64,000 bases of DNA from positions 124,001-188,000 of the forward strand of contig CAVTPF010000010.1 in the NCBI GenBank assembly GCA_963736525.1, written 5' to 3'. The notes below the pieces were generated by a model. It worked only from the letters and a program-made list of their open reading frames with translations, did no database searches and was not told where the DNA came from. Each line of letters starts with the position of its first letter. The first letter of the stretch is position 1. The stretch is from Bog-473 sp963736525 (GTDB taxonomy: Bacteria; Actinomycetota; Acidimicrobiia; Acidimicrobiales; RAAP-2). Below, one piece after another: positions 1-8,646 of this stretch. Made by a program: the position numbers and the translations under genes.

Positions 1-150
1 TTCAAAAGCCGACTGTGTCTACCTCTAGCGCATCGGCATCCGGGTTGCAAGGGCCGTGCGCCAGGCAGCGACAAGGACCGTCACTCATCTGCTGCCATCG
101 GCCTTCTCCGGAGCGCCGGGGCCCTCCCTCCCCCGGGCCGGTAGGCCCTG

Positions 151-390
151 TCACTCGTAAGAGTGCGGGTCAGAGACGGTCCGCTCAAAGATCGGGAAGA
201 CGAACCAGAAGCACACGAACGTTCCCGTGACGATCGCGGCCAGGAACGAAAAGAACCAGCCGATTCCGACGAATCTCAAGACCAGCCATACCGCCGCAAT
301 GACAGCCAGAGCGACGCTCGCCATTCCGAACAACACGACGACATTGGCAATCCGGAGGAGCTCCCCTTCTCGTGCTGACGGAAAACCCAT
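151..390 (-). CDS. Small two-span membrane protein, unknown function
   Basis: The frame encodes about 79 residues from ATG 390, or 96 from a GTG at 441. Two strongly hydrophobic stretches, near residues 14-38 and 42-66, are joined by a short turn containing Gly-Trp-Phe-Phe. The tail after the second span is short and polar, with Glu-Arg and a final Tyr-Glu. This is the profile of a small inner-membrane protein; no family is recognised. No convincing ribosome binding site precedes either start. The two spans argue for real coding sequence, because the antisense frames here are low-complexity. Its divergent neighbour is the response regulator at 568. Confidence 0.5.
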   Translation of the reverse strand: MGFPSAREGELLRIANVVVLFGMASVALAVIAAVWLVLRFVGIGWFFSFLAAIVTGTFVCFWFVFPIFERTVSDPHSYE

Positions 391-567
391 CGAGCGTAGG
401 CAACGGGGCTCACGAGCAATGCGGTCGACAGGGCAGCACACAGCAAGCTGACTCGATACAGATCCCTCTGGGCCTCGTTGAGATGCGTAAAGCGCACCGT
501 GAAGGGGAGGGACAAAGGAATCCGAACAGAACCTGAATGCTCAGCGGCGGCCACGTAGAGTAGCGGC

Positions 568-1225
568 GTGGCCAAATCGATCCGGGTCACACTCGTCAAC
601 GATTACATGATCGTCCTGGAGGGACTCCGCTCCCTCCTCAAGTCCAGCGAGCCGGAGATCCAGGTCATTGAGCTCGACGTCAAGAAGAGCCCGAGGCGAG
701 GGGTCCACGTCACGCTCCTGGATACTTACGGAGAACTCCAAACCCTCAGCGAGCGAGTGCGCTCTCTTGGTGCCGACCCCGACAACGGAGCCATCGTGGT
801 GTTCAGCGTTTCCGACCAACCACAGGCGGTACGTCGTGCGTCGTGCCATTCGTGCCGGTGCACAAGGGTTCATCTCCAAGGCCGCACCTCGGCAACAGAT
901 CATCGATGGCATCAAGGCCGCCGCAAGCGGTGAGCGTGTTGTTTTGACGCAGAGATCGCAACACGCACAGATCGATGAAGCTCTGCGTTGGCCGGGACGC
1001 GAGATTGGCCTCACCGAGCGCGAAAGCGAACTCTTATCGTTGCTTTCGACGGGCATGACGAACCGCGAACTCGGAGACCACCTTTACATCAGTGAGAATG
1101 CGGTCAAGACTCAGCTGCGCCACCTGTACGCCAAGCTCGGTGTTCGCAACCGCGCGCAAGCCGCGTCCGTAGCCGGGAACAGCATCCTCGGGGAGCATCA
1201 CCGCGAAACCACGCGCGTCGACTGA
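568..1225 (+). pseudogene. NarL/LuxR-type response regulator, frameshifted
   Basis: A receiver domain starts at GTG 568. It shows an Asn-Asp pair near residue 10 and a probable phospho-acceptor Asp in 'TLLDTYGE'. This frame runs to about 825 and then loses homology. The continuation, 'YVVRRAIRAGAQGF', is in another frame from about 830 and ends in a LuxR helix-turn-helix ('LTERESELLSLL', 'SENAVKTQLRHLYAKLGV') and a stop at 1225. Joined, they make a normal two-domain regulator of about 218 residues. One base inserted or deleted around 820-835 explains the split, either as true inactivation or an assembly indel. No sensor kinase lies beside it. NarL-family regulators of this shape bind short palindromes. 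Confidence 0.8.
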
Positions 1226-1530
1226 TAGCCCGGTGCTCAATCTTCAATGGTGCAAGGACATCCGATTGGGCCCCCCACCTCAACGGGTCGATGTTCACCG
1301 CGATCGGGTTCTAGGGCGTCTCTCGTGTGCAGTTGCGTCCGACATGCCCGACACCGCGCCTTCCTGGATCTCTCGTCTTTCACTGACTCCCCATTCACAC
1401 ATAGCGTGCTGACCCGAAAGTGGACCGCGCCCGGAATGGCTGCGCTCCGGTTGTCGCGGTTGCCGGGTCGCCACGATCCCGGTCGAGAAAGATCCACAAC
1501 CTGGATAGAGCCGTCCCTGGCCGGTGCCGG
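1226..1530. other. Intergenic stretch between convergent genes
   Basis: About 300 bases lie between the response regulator stop and the substrate-binding protein stop. The open frames here are short and low in information, with no RNA gene or strong hairpin seen. It is probably spacer carrying the 3' ends of two convergent transcripts. Confidence 0.4.
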
Positions 1531-2763
1531 TCACGAAGACGGAGAGGCGGTGTTCGTCCCTGGAATGTAGGTGCCACACTGGGGCTGGGACGAGAGCGGA
1601 AGAAAACCAGCCTTGACGGCCTTGAGGAGCCAGGCGCAATACTCAGGCGTATCGTGCCCGAAGATCGTCGAGTAGTTGATCGTCACCGGCAATAGTCCGT
1701 TCGCGCTGTACGCCTTGATGCTCCTGAGAGATTTGATCACCGCCGATCGGGACGGGTTCCTGCCTGCCATCTGCAGGCCCTTCAGCATGAGATCTGTGCC
1801 GATCCACGCCTCGTATTGGCCGAAGTTGGGAAACTGATTCTTGGAGAAGTGCGCGTACTTCTCCATCGCGGCGGCCATCTGCTCGGTCCCTTCATTGGGC
1901 ACGGAGAACGGCCGGAAGAACGACTCGAAGTAGGCCCCTTGGACGCTTTGCCAGGAGGGTGTGCCGATCACGTCTTGTTCGTATCCGCTGGAGAACAGAA
2001 CGACCTTCGTCTTGACGCCCTCCTGTCGATAGGCGGCCGCCAGGGCGAAATTCGACTGGTTGCCCATCTGCGGGTCCAGCGCGTTCACGTTCTTCTGTTT
2101 GGCGATGATCGCATCGGCCGTGAAGTTGACCGAGCCGATGGGCACGCTCGTGTTCAACACGCCTACCTTGCCACCGGCGTGTTGCATCGAGATCGCGGTG
2201 ACGGTGGCGCCACGGACGGAAGTGACCGCCCCCCCGTACCCGTAGGTGGCCAGTACCGTTCCACCGTACTTCCTGATGATTGATCCGAACAACGTGTTGG
2301 ATGGATATGCAGGATTGACGCTCCCTGTGTCGGCCGCAAACATGTTCGTGTACGGCTGCTCTCCCCATTCCGGTCCGTCGAAGGACCCACCCGTCACGGG
2401 CACACCCTGCTGTTGGGGATATTTTGCCGCGAGATAGAAGAGAGGACTCTCGGACACGATCCCGAACGCGCCCCTTGAGAGAGCTTCCTGGACCGCCGTC
2501 GAAACCTGAAGCGTCTGGTCGTCGATCACAATGCCCTTGATCTTGCGGCCGTTGACTCCGCCGGCTGCGTTCTGCTCCGCGATGCGCGCATAGAACGCCG
2601 ACGGCGTCTGGGTGAACATGGCCGCTCCTGGCCCCGTGAGTGATGTCACGAGCGCGATGGTGATCGGGGCTGGAGCCGCCGATGCAGTGACGGGCACCAG
2701 GACTGACGTCGCGACGGACACCAGAACCGCAAACGAGACTCGGAACTGCAGGCGTTTCGTCAT
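1531..2763 (-). CDS. ABC-type periplasmic/lipoprotein-like substrate-binding protein (Peripla_BP_6 type)
   Basis: The protein has 410 residues from ATG 2763, preceded by a GA-rich Shine-Dalgarno (gagaggga) about 7 bases away. Residues 1-28 are a Sec signal peptide (Lys-Arg start, hydrophobic core, Ala-Ser-Ala-Ala exit). The mature part opens with 'PITIALVTSLTGPGAAMF', the first strand and loop of the branched-chain amino-acid/organic-acid binding-protein fold. It continues with 'AAGGVNGRKIKGIVIDDQT', typical of that family. It would capture a small carboxylate or aromatic ligand outside the membrane for an ABC importer, but no permease or ATPase genes are adjacent. The upstream ATG at 2781 is possible but lacks the well-placed ribosome site. 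Confidence 0.85.
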   Translation of the reverse strand: MTKRLQFRVSFAVLVSVATSVLVPVTASAAPAPITIALVTSLTGPGAAMFTQTPSAFYARIAEQNAAGGVNGRKIKGIVIDDQTLQVSTAVQEALSRGAFGIVSESPLFYLAAKYPQQQGVPVTGGSFDGPEWGEQPYTNMFAADTGSVNPAYPSNTLFGSIIRKYGGTVLATYGYGGAVTSVRGATVTAISMQHAGGKVGVLNTSVPIGSVNFTADAIIAKQKNVNALDPQMGNQSNFALAAAYRQEGVKTKVVLFSSGYEQDVIGTPSWQSVQGAYFESFFRPFSVPNEGTEQMAAAMEKYAHFSKNQFPNFGQYEAWIGTDLMLKGLQMAGRNPSRSAVIKSLRSIKAYSANGLLPVTINYSTIFGHDTPEYCAWLLKAVKAGFLPLSSQPQCGTYIPGTNTASPSS

Positions 2764-2960
2764 CGTTGGTCCCTCTCTCATCATGGACCTCCTGCTGCCG
2801 GGCCTCCCGATTATCGACGCATGCAGGATGTGCTCCGACACGGTTGCCCCCAGAGAACGAGCCGCTGTGACTATACGGCCGCGGCCGGGGACAATGTCAA
2901 GTACCTTGATGTCCATCTGGAGTCGTGATGGCAGTGAGACCGTGCGAGGAGAGGAGACAC

Positions 2961-3125
2961 ATGCGCGTCTGCGGACCGGTGGCCGGTGGCTGCAAGGACG
3001 AGGTGGCGATCGCGCCACTGGCGCTCCACTCGCACGCCGTCCGTGCGGCCAAGACGGCGTCTGTGATCCTCTCCCGCGACGTCGACCAAGTGATCGCCGG
3101 GGCCGTTGCGAATGCTCCGCTGTGA
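2961..3125 (+). pseudogene. Possible N-terminal fragment of a thiolase-like protein
   Basis: A short frame of 54 codons starts at ATG 2961 behind a strong purine-rich site (gaggagaggag). The product contains 'HAVRAAKTASVILSRDVDQVIAGAV', which resembles the region after the first strand of acetyl-CoA acetyltransferases (alternating helix, then D-x-V-D-x-V-I-x-G). It stops before any catalytic Cys. It may be a decayed thiolase start; a short unrelated protein or chance remain possible. It sits between the divergent binding-protein and MarR genes. Confidence 0.3.
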
Positions 3126-3173
3126 CGCGCTGGTCCAGAGGGCACCCTCGAGCACGACCGGTAGGTTTGCGAC

Positions 3174-3644
3174 GTGAAACCAGAACCCTCACGGAAGAAG
3201 CGCGTCAAGGAGCCCCGCCTCACCTACACGGTCAAGCAGCTGGAGCTGGCGATCCGAGCCTTCATGGACTCGCATGTGCGTGAACACGGGCTGACCACCC
3301 TTCAGTACACCGCGCTGACAGTTCTGCAGCGCCAGCCTGGTATGTCCGGGGCCCAGCTGTCGCGTCGTTCGTTCGTGTCACCACAGGCGGGCAGCGAGAT
3401 GATCGCCCATCTCGAGCGCAAAGGGCTGATCGTGCGGGAACCGGATCCCAAGAACCGTCGGATCCTTCGCATCAGCCTGACCGAAGAAGGAGACCAGGCA
3501 GTGCGGGCGTGCGAAGGCTGGATGCGCCAGTTGGAAACAACGATGCTGACCGGCGTATCGACCCCTGAGGCCGAGAAGTTGCACAGCCTGCTGAACACGT
3601 GCGTGCACAATCTGGTTCATGGCGGCATCGCGGACCATTCGTAG
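3174..3644 (+). CDS. MarR-family transcriptional regulator
   Basis: The 156-residue protein starts at GTG 3174. It has the MarR winged-helix layout: a dimerisation helix, 'LTTLQYTALTVLQRQPGMSGAQLSRRSFVSPQAGSEMIAHLE' (helix-turn-helix near residues 42-80, read in parts), then the wing 'KGLIVREPDPKNRRILRISLTEEG'. A C-terminal helix completes the dimer. Members bind palindromic operators and release them on binding phenolic or other small ligands. The hydrolase at 3661 follows after 16 bases in the same direction, with the broken DUF3237 gene and a monooxygenase behind it, so this regulator probably controls that catabolic cluster. Confidence 0.88.
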   Translation: MKPEPSRKKRVKEPRLTYTVKQLELAIRAFMDSHVREHGLTTLQYTALTVLQRQPGMSGAQLSRRSFVSPQAGSEMIAHLERKGLIVREPDPKNRRILRISLTEEGDQAVRACEGWMRQLETTMLTGVSTPEAEKLHSLLNTCVHNLVHGGIADHS

Positions 3645-3660
3645 CCCGAGGACACGGACC

Positions 3661-4578
3661 ATGTCGATCTTCTCCCATCCCGCCAGCGCCAACGCCATGG
3701 CCCGGTTCATGCAACTCGGAACCGTGCTCGCCTCTCGTCGTATGGCCCGTTCGGCGACCACGAGACTGCCGGAGTTCACGAGCGACACTGAGCACGTCAC
3801 GATCCCTTCGTCGATCGGCCCCGTGCGGGCGACGCTCTACCGACCTGAGCCCGCTGACCAGATCCCCGCGGCCCATGTGAACCTCCACGGAGGGGGGTTC
3901 GTCTTGCCCATCACCGACTTCGATGACCCGATTTGCCGTGCCCTCGCTGCGCAAACCGGCGCGGTCGTCGTCAACGTCGACTACGCCGTCGCGCCACAGC
4001 ACCCATTCCCTGCCGCGGCACATCAGGTCCACGAAGTCCTGTGCTGGGTCGCCCAGAACGGAGACACACACGACTGGGACGGGAGCCACCTAACGGTCGG
4101 GGGACAGAGTGCCGGCGGAGGCCTCGCCGCGGCCGGCGCTCGGCTCGCCCTTGAACGGCAAGGGCCCGCGATCGCTCTCCAAGTGCTCCACTATCCACCG
4201 CTCGACCTGTCGGTGCCGGGTTCGGCCAAGCATTCGACCATCCCCAGACCGATGCTTCGACCATGGATGGCCGACGTCTTCGACACGGCGTATGTGCCTG
4301 ATCGCGCAGACAGGGCGGATCGACTGGTCTCACCTGCCGGTGATGCAGATACGGCAGACATAGCAGGCATTGCGCCTGCCGTCGTCATCGCCGCCGCGCA
4401 TGACATCCTCCGTGACGAGGCTCGACGCTATGCAGACCGACTTGACCGAGTGAGTGCGCTCGTCGAGTACATCGAGATTCCCGAAGCCGACCACGGGTAT
4501 GACCTCAAGGACGATCAGCTCGCCCGCAAATTCTACGCGCTGATCGCTGATCACATCCGGCGCGCTTCGTCCCAATAG
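3661..4578 (+). CDS. Alpha/beta hydrolase, hormone-sensitive-lipase (HSL) type
   Basis: The protein has 305 residues from ATG 3661 (gagga about 10 bases upstream). An upstream start at 3619 would overlap the MarR gene. It shows the HSL-type oxyanion motif 'HGGGFV', the nucleophile elbow 'GGQSAGGG', an acidic residue in 'AHDILRDE' and a His in 'EADHGYD', which together make a complete Ser-Asp-His triad. The family hydrolyses short acyl or aryl esters and lactones in the cytoplasm. No signal peptide is seen. Its place behind a MarR regulator and ahead of a flavin monooxygenase suggests it handles an ester or lactone intermediate; the substrate is not known. Confidence 0.88.
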   Translation: MSIFSHPASANAMARFMQLGTVLASRRMARSATTRLPEFTSDTEHVTIPSSIGPVRATLYRPEPADQIPAAHVNLHGGGFVLPITDFDDPICRALAAQTGAVVVNVDYAVAPQHPFPAAAHQVHEVLCWVAQNGDTHDWDGSHLTVGGQSAGGGLAAAGARLALERQGPAIALQVLHYPPLDLSVPGSAKHSTIPRPMLRPWMADVFDTAYVPDRADRADRLVSPAGDADTADIAGIAPAVVIAAAHDILRDEARRYADRLDRVSALVEYIEIPEADHGYDLKDDQLARKFYALIADHIRRASSQ

Positions 4579-4673
4579 ACAAGACATTGAGTATGCATCG
4601 CCATTGCGCCGTCATCATGAAGCGTTGGTAGCCCCGACGCACTCGATCCCCCTGAGAAAGGAAGTCCAACGCT

Positions 4674-5118
4674 ATGCGGCCGATCGAACTGCGACGAGCT
4701 TCTTACGATTGCGATCGACGTTCGGCCGCCCGTCGATCTCGGCGGCGGACGCCGGTTCATCGCGTTCGGCGGGGGAAGATGCAAGGGCCGGGATGGCCTT
4801 ACGGGCAGGGTCGTCTCGGGAGGCGTCGACCGGCAGAACGCCCGTGACGGTGTGCTCGAGATCGACGCTCACTACGCCCTCCTTACCGACTCGGGAGAAC
4901 CGGTCGAAGTGCGCTCCCTGGGCCCACGCAAGGCAACCGATTCCGTGACGGCGCTCATTGCTCGGGGGATGCGGTGGGCCCGATGGGTACTACTTCAGGA
5001 CCCACGTTCGATTCGCGACGGCGACGCCGCGAATCGATTGGCTCAACAACATCATCGCAATCTCGACCGGTCACGGGACCAGGCGGTCGTGCGAATTGAC
5101 GTCCACGAGGTCTTGTGA
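4674..5118 (+). pseudogene. DUF3237 (UPF0311) family gene, frameshifted near its start
   Basis: ATG 4674 has a good Shine-Dalgarno (aaaggaag) and reads Met-Arg-Pro-Ile-Glu-Leu. The DUF3237 body ('DELLTIAIDVRPPVDLGGG', 'GRVVSGGVDRQNARDGVLEI', 'DAHYALLTDSGEPVEVRSLG') is in the next frame and runs to the TGA at 5116-5118. Joined, they give about 147 residues, normal for the family. A one-base change within codons 6-8 therefore separates the start from the body. The body frame has no ATG of its own before a GTG at 4852. The family has a small beta-barrel fold with an unsettled role and is often found with aromatic-degradation genes. The stop overlaps the next gene's start (GTGA), which indicates one operon. 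Confidence 0.75.
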
Positions 5119-6380
5119 ACACGGATGACACGGGCTTGAGGTACGCCGTCATCGGAGCCGGGATCGGCGGCCTGGCGACGGCGCTCAGCCTTCATGAGAT
5201 CGGCGCCCCGGTCGACGTGTTCGATTCGGCCACATCGCTGCGCCCCCTGGGGGTCGGGATAAATCTGCTGCCCCACGCGGTGCGTGAGCTCGACGCCCTC
5301 GGCCTGCTCGAGGAGCTCAGTGCTCGGTCACTCGCTCCATCGCTCCTGATCTACTGCACGCGGCGAGGGCAGGAGATCTGGCGGGAATCACGCGGCATTG
5401 CCGCCGGCTATCCCTGGCCCCAGCTCTCCATCCACCGCGGTGTGCTCCAAGAAATCCTCCTCACCGCCCTGTTCGATCGTGTCGGGCGAAGCGCTCTCCA
5501 CCTCGGGCACTGTTTGGTTCACATTGATGAGCGTGGCGGCTCCCCAACCGCCGTATTCGAGGACACGCGGATCGATGCTGACGTGGTCATTGCTGCAGAC
5601 GGGATCCACAGCGTCGCTCGCCGCCAGCGCTATCCAGAGGAGGGACCACTTCTGTGGAACGGGTCCCTCCTCTGGCGCGGCGTCGCGGAGATCGACCCTG
5701 TGCTCGACGGTCGCACCATGATCTGGGCCGGGCACCCGGAGCAGAAGTTCGTGGGTTACCCGATTGGCGACCTCCCGAGAGGTAAGCAGCTGTTCAACTT
5801 CGTGGCAGAGCTCCGGCGACCCGAGTCAGATCTCGCCGCGAAGGAGGACTGGGACCGTACGGGTTCGCTGAGTGATTTCCTCTGGGCGTTCGAGGACTGG
5901 GACTTCGGATGGCTTGACGTGCCGTCCATCATCCGGGCCGCGCCTGAGACCTACCTCTTTCCAATGGTTGATCGAGATCCTCTCCCCCGCTGGACCTTCG
6001 GAAGGACCACGCTTCTCGGTGACGCTGCTCACCCCATGTACCCCATCGGCTCGAACGGCGCATCTCAAGCCATTCTCGATGCGAGGGTCCTGGCTGGCTG
6101 CGTGCGGCGAGACCCGAGGAATATCGATGGAGCCTTGGGCCAATATGAAAGGATCCGTCGTCCCCAGACCGCCTCGATCGTCAGTGCAAACCGAGGCCTC
6201 GGCCCCGAACTTCCGATGCTGCTCGTCGAACAGCGGGCGCCGAACGGTTTCGTCGACATCGCAGACGTGATCACGCCTCAAGAGATCGCCCGCGTCACCG
6301 AGGAGTACCGGAGAACGGCCGGATTCTCCCTCGCTGGGCTGCAACAGGGAACGTCGCTGCTGGACGAGCCGTACGCCTGA
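5115..6380 (+). CDS. FAD-dependent monooxygenase (PHBH/PhzS-like)
   Basis: The protein has 421 residues from GTG 5115, overlapping the preceding TGA by three bases. It has a Rossmann FAD motif, 'VIGAGIGGLATALSL', the 'DVVIAADGIHS' motif that contacts FAD/NAD(P)H, and 'LLGDAAHPMYPIGSNGASQA', the ribityl-binding GD motif. Length and order match class A flavoprotein hydroxylases that use NAD(P)H and O2 to hydroxylate aromatic or related acids. With the MarR regulator, hydrolase and DUF3237 gene it makes a four-gene set, 3174-6380. The substrate cannot be read from sequence. Confidence 0.9.
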   Translation: MNTDDTGLRYAVIGAGIGGLATALSLHEIGAPVDVFDSATSLRPLGVGINLLPHAVRELDALGLLEELSARSLAPSLLIYCTRRGQEIWRESRGIAAGYPWPQLSIHRGVLQEILLTALFDRVGRSALHLGHCLVHIDERGGSPTAVFEDTRIDADVVIAADGIHSVARRQRYPEEGPLLWNGSLLWRGVAEIDPVLDGRTMIWAGHPEQKFVGYPIGDLPRGKQLFNFVAELRRPESDLAAKEDWDRTGSLSDFLWAFEDWDFGWLDVPSIIRAAPETYLFPMVDRDPLPRWTFGRTTLLGDAAHPMYPIGSNGASQAILDARVLAGCVRRDPRNIDGALGQYERIRRPQTASIVSANRGLGPELPMLLVEQRAPNGFVDIADVITPQEIARVTEEYRRTAGFSLAGLQQGTSLLDEPYA

Positions 6381-6472
6381 ACTACTGACGAGGACGGGCC
6401 GTATGTCAGCCGCCAATGGTCAAGTCCTGCTCGACGCGATCCTGCAGTCGAGCGTCCTACTCCGCTGCGCCA

Positions 6473-6913
6473 CTACCGCTCAATGTCCTTTCTTGGCGTT
6501 CGCACCCGCTCGAGGATTTCGGTAAGCGCACGGAGGTCGTTTGGCGTCAAGTCCTGGAGCGCTGCTGGGGGGCGATCCAGGATGCGTTGGGCCCGTTTGG
6601 CCAGCCTGGTGCCTGTGGGCGTGGGAACCACCAGCTTGCTCCGCCGGTCGGTGGGGTGGGGTCGTCGCTCAACCAGGCCCCGCTCCTCCAGGTCGTCCAC
6701 CACGGGGGTGCAGTTCGGTGGGTCGATGCCAAGTGCGGCGGCCAATTCGCCCAAGGTCATCGGCGAAGCGGCGATGCGCCGCAAGGCCCTCACGCGGTAG
6801 AAGGGCAGGCCAACAGACTCACTCACCTCTTGGCGCCGTACGTTGTCCAGCACCAGGTCGCACATGGCGGCCCATGCGGCTCTCGCCGCCCCCTCGGTAC
6901 TGGTCCCTGTCAC
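6473..6913 (-). CDS. MarR-family regulator of the adjacent MFS exporter
   Basis: The protein has 146 residues from GTG 6913. Its start overlaps the exporter's TGA (GTGA), so translation is probably coupled. It has a MarR core: 'LPFYRVRALRRIAASPMTLG', the recognition region 'LAAALGIDPPNCTPVVDDLE' and the wing 'RGLVERRPHPTDRRSKLVVP'. Drug-exporter operons are often arranged this way, with the repressor second and released by the exported compound. The operator at 8420-8441 in front of the exporter is the likely binding site, which would make the operon self-controlled. Confidence 0.9.
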   Translation of the reverse strand: MTGTSTEGAARAAWAAMCDLVLDNVRRQEVSESVGLPFYRVRALRRIAASPMTLGELAAALGIDPPNCTPVVDDLEERGLVERRPHPTDRRSKLVVPTPTGTRLAKRAQRILDRPPAALQDLTPNDLRALTEILERVRTPRKDIER

Positions 6914-8418
6914 GGCGCCGAGCTGACCAGGAATTCGGGGTTCAGCTCGTGAGCCGTTCGCACCGCCGTGGCCCGGGCCGAGGCCGACGTGACCACGAGG
7001 CCGAGCACCAGCACCGCCATCCCACAGCCGCAGAGCACCCACCACCCGACATGGCTGGCTGCGGCGAGGTGTACGAAGCCGTAACCGGTCTCCGCGCCGG
7101 TCGACATCAACACTCCTGCCGACGCGGCAACCAGTGCACCGACGACAGCGACACCGAGGGTCTGGCCCACCTGACGCGAAGTGGAGGCGATCGCCGCGGC
7201 CACTCCAGCCTGGGCCCGCGGCATGCCCGAGACCGCCGCGCTGGTGATCGGCGCATTGACGAAGCCGAAACCGGTCCCGAAGAGCACGTAGGCGGTGAAA
7301 AGCCACCAGAATGGCGTCGTCTCGTTCACCTGGGCCAGCATCGCACAGCTGGCCGTCAGACCTAGGCCGGCGACGACCAGGGGGATGCGGGCGCCCCGAG
7401 TGCCAACGATGCGACCGGAGATCGGAGGGAGCACCATCGCCATGGCCGCCATGGGCAACGTGTCCAGCCCGGCCCGTAGCGCCGACAGCCCGCGCACCTC
7501 CTGAAGGTACAGGGTGTTCAAGAACAGGAAGCCGCCCAAAGTGGCAAAGGCGGCGACGGCGATCGCAGCTGCGCCCGAGAAGGGTATGGAGCGGAAGAAC
7601 CGAAAGTCGATGAGAGGCTCCTCCCGATGGCGTTCCCAAAGCAGCAGGCCGATGAACGAGACGCCTGCCACCATGAACGAGCCGACAATCAACGGCGATG
7701 CCCAACCGCGATCGGGCGCCTCGATGATCCCAAAGGTCAGCGACGCAAAGAGCGAGATCACCAGGAGTTGCCCTACGGCGTCGGGCCGTCGGGCCTTGGC
7801 GGCACGGGATTCAGGGACAAACCAGACGGTGAGCACGATTGCGGCCAGGCCGACCGGGATATTGATCCAGAAGATGGAACGCCACCCGAGTCCGGTCACC
7901 AACAGCCCCCCGATCACCGGCCCGATGGCCATGCTGACACCGACCACCGCCGCCCAGACGCCGATCGCCTGCGCCCGTTCTCGGGCATCGGTGAAGGTGT
8001 TGGTGATGATGGACATGGCGACCGGGTTCAGCATCGAGGCACCCACACCCTGAACCATGCGGAAAGCGACCAATGCCCCCAGGCTCGGCGCCAGACTGCA
8101 GAGCAGCGATCCGCTGGCGAAGACGACCAAGCCCACCAGGAACGTCCGCTTTCGCCCGAATCGGTCGGCGGTCGAACCCGAGAGCATGAGGAGGCTGGCC
8201 AGGACCAACGTGTAGGCATCGACCGCCCATTGCAGCCCAGAGACCGACGCGTCGAAGTGCCGCCCGATTGAAGGCAGGGCCACATTGACAATGGTGACGT
8301 CCAACCCGACGATGAGCAGGCTCATGGAGCAGATCAGCAGGATGCCGATTCGCCGCTGCCTGCTCAGCACCTCGTCACCTGCGTGTAGTCGGCTCCGCCC
8401 TCCTACTTGTGCTCTCAT
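6910..8418 (-). CDS. MFS multidrug exporter, DHA2 (EmrB/QacA) type, 14 spans
   Basis: The protein has 502 residues from ATG 8418. It has many membrane spans, consistent with 14. Motif A is 'GSTADRFGRKRTFL' in the first inner loop, and motif C is 'AVVGVSMAIGPVIGGLL'. It begins with the family pattern 'LDVTIVNVALPSIGRHF'. DHA2 proteins use the proton gradient to expel drugs, antiseptics or metabolites. A longer start at GTG 8451 would place the operator inside the coding region, so ATG 8418 is preferred. There is no Shine-Dalgarno before it, and a TATAGT hexamer lies 13-18 bases upstream, so the leader may be only a few bases. Confidence 0.9.
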   Translation of the reverse strand: MRAQVGGRSRLHAGDEVLSRQRRIGILLICSMSLLIVGLDVTIVNVALPSIGRHFDASVSGLQWAVDAYTLVLASLLMLSGSTADRFGRKRTFLVGLVVFASGSLLCSLAPSLGALVAFRMVQGVGASMLNPVAMSIITNTFTDARERAQAIGVWAAVVGVSMAIGPVIGGLLVTGLGWRSIFWINIPVGLAAIVLTVWFVPESRAAKARRPDAVGQLLVISLFASLTFGIIEAPDRGWASPLIVGSFMVAGVSFIGLLLWERHREEPLIDFRFFRSIPFSGAAAIAVAAFATLGGFLFLNTLYLQEVRGLSALRAGLDTLPMAAMAMVLPPISGRIVGTRGARIPLVVAGLGLTASCAMLAQVNETTPFWWLFTAYVLFGTGFGFVNAPITSAAVSGMPRAQAGVAAAIASTSRQVGQTLGVAVVGALVAASAGVLMSTGAETGYGFVHLAAASHVGWWVLCGCGMAVLVLGLVVTSASARATAVRTAHELNPEFLVSSAP

Positions 8419-8419
8419 A

Positions 8420-8441
8420 ATAGTTATGTCACTATAACTAT
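8420..8441 (-). promoter_or_regulatory. Inverted-repeat operator over the MFS promoter
   Basis: Arms ATAGTTAT and ATAACTAT are exact 8-bp inverted repeats with a 6-base spacer. This is an AT-rich island in GC-rich DNA, immediately before the exporter ATG, and it overlaps a TATAGT -10-like hexamer. Size and position fit a MarR-dimer operator. Confidence 0.7.
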
Positions 8442-8646
8442 CTTTTCGCACCTGTCAAGCATCGGCCGCTGCAAGATCGGGGTTCCCTGCGCGAGGCATC
8501 CGCGGGCAGGAACCAGCCTGCGCGGTCGGAGCCGAGAGTGAACACAGTGGACCGAGCGGCGCCTCCGTCCACACAATCACCATCGGGGCGACCGGATTCG
8601 ACCCTGAGCCGAGCCGTCTACCACTCACGACCCGGGGCGTGGAGGG

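Noticed and set aside
568..1225. Response regulator at 568 as the DosR orthologue
   Set aside because: It is of the right family, but NarL-type regulators are numerous; it lacks a neighbouring kinase or USP, is frameshifted and lies 22 kb from the boxes. The link is not supported.
2871..3155. Minus-strand 94-codon frame upstream of the binding protein
   Set aside because: Composition is His/Arg-rich without motif and it is antisense to the thiolase-like fragment, which has a good ribosome site.
6417..6482. tRNA-like sequence on the minus strand (GGTAGTGGCGCAGCGGAGTAG..., loop with TGCAG)
   Set aside because: A D-arm-like part and a 7-bp stem are present, but there is no T-arm with GGTTCGA and no pairing acceptor. 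At most it is a decayed tRNA.
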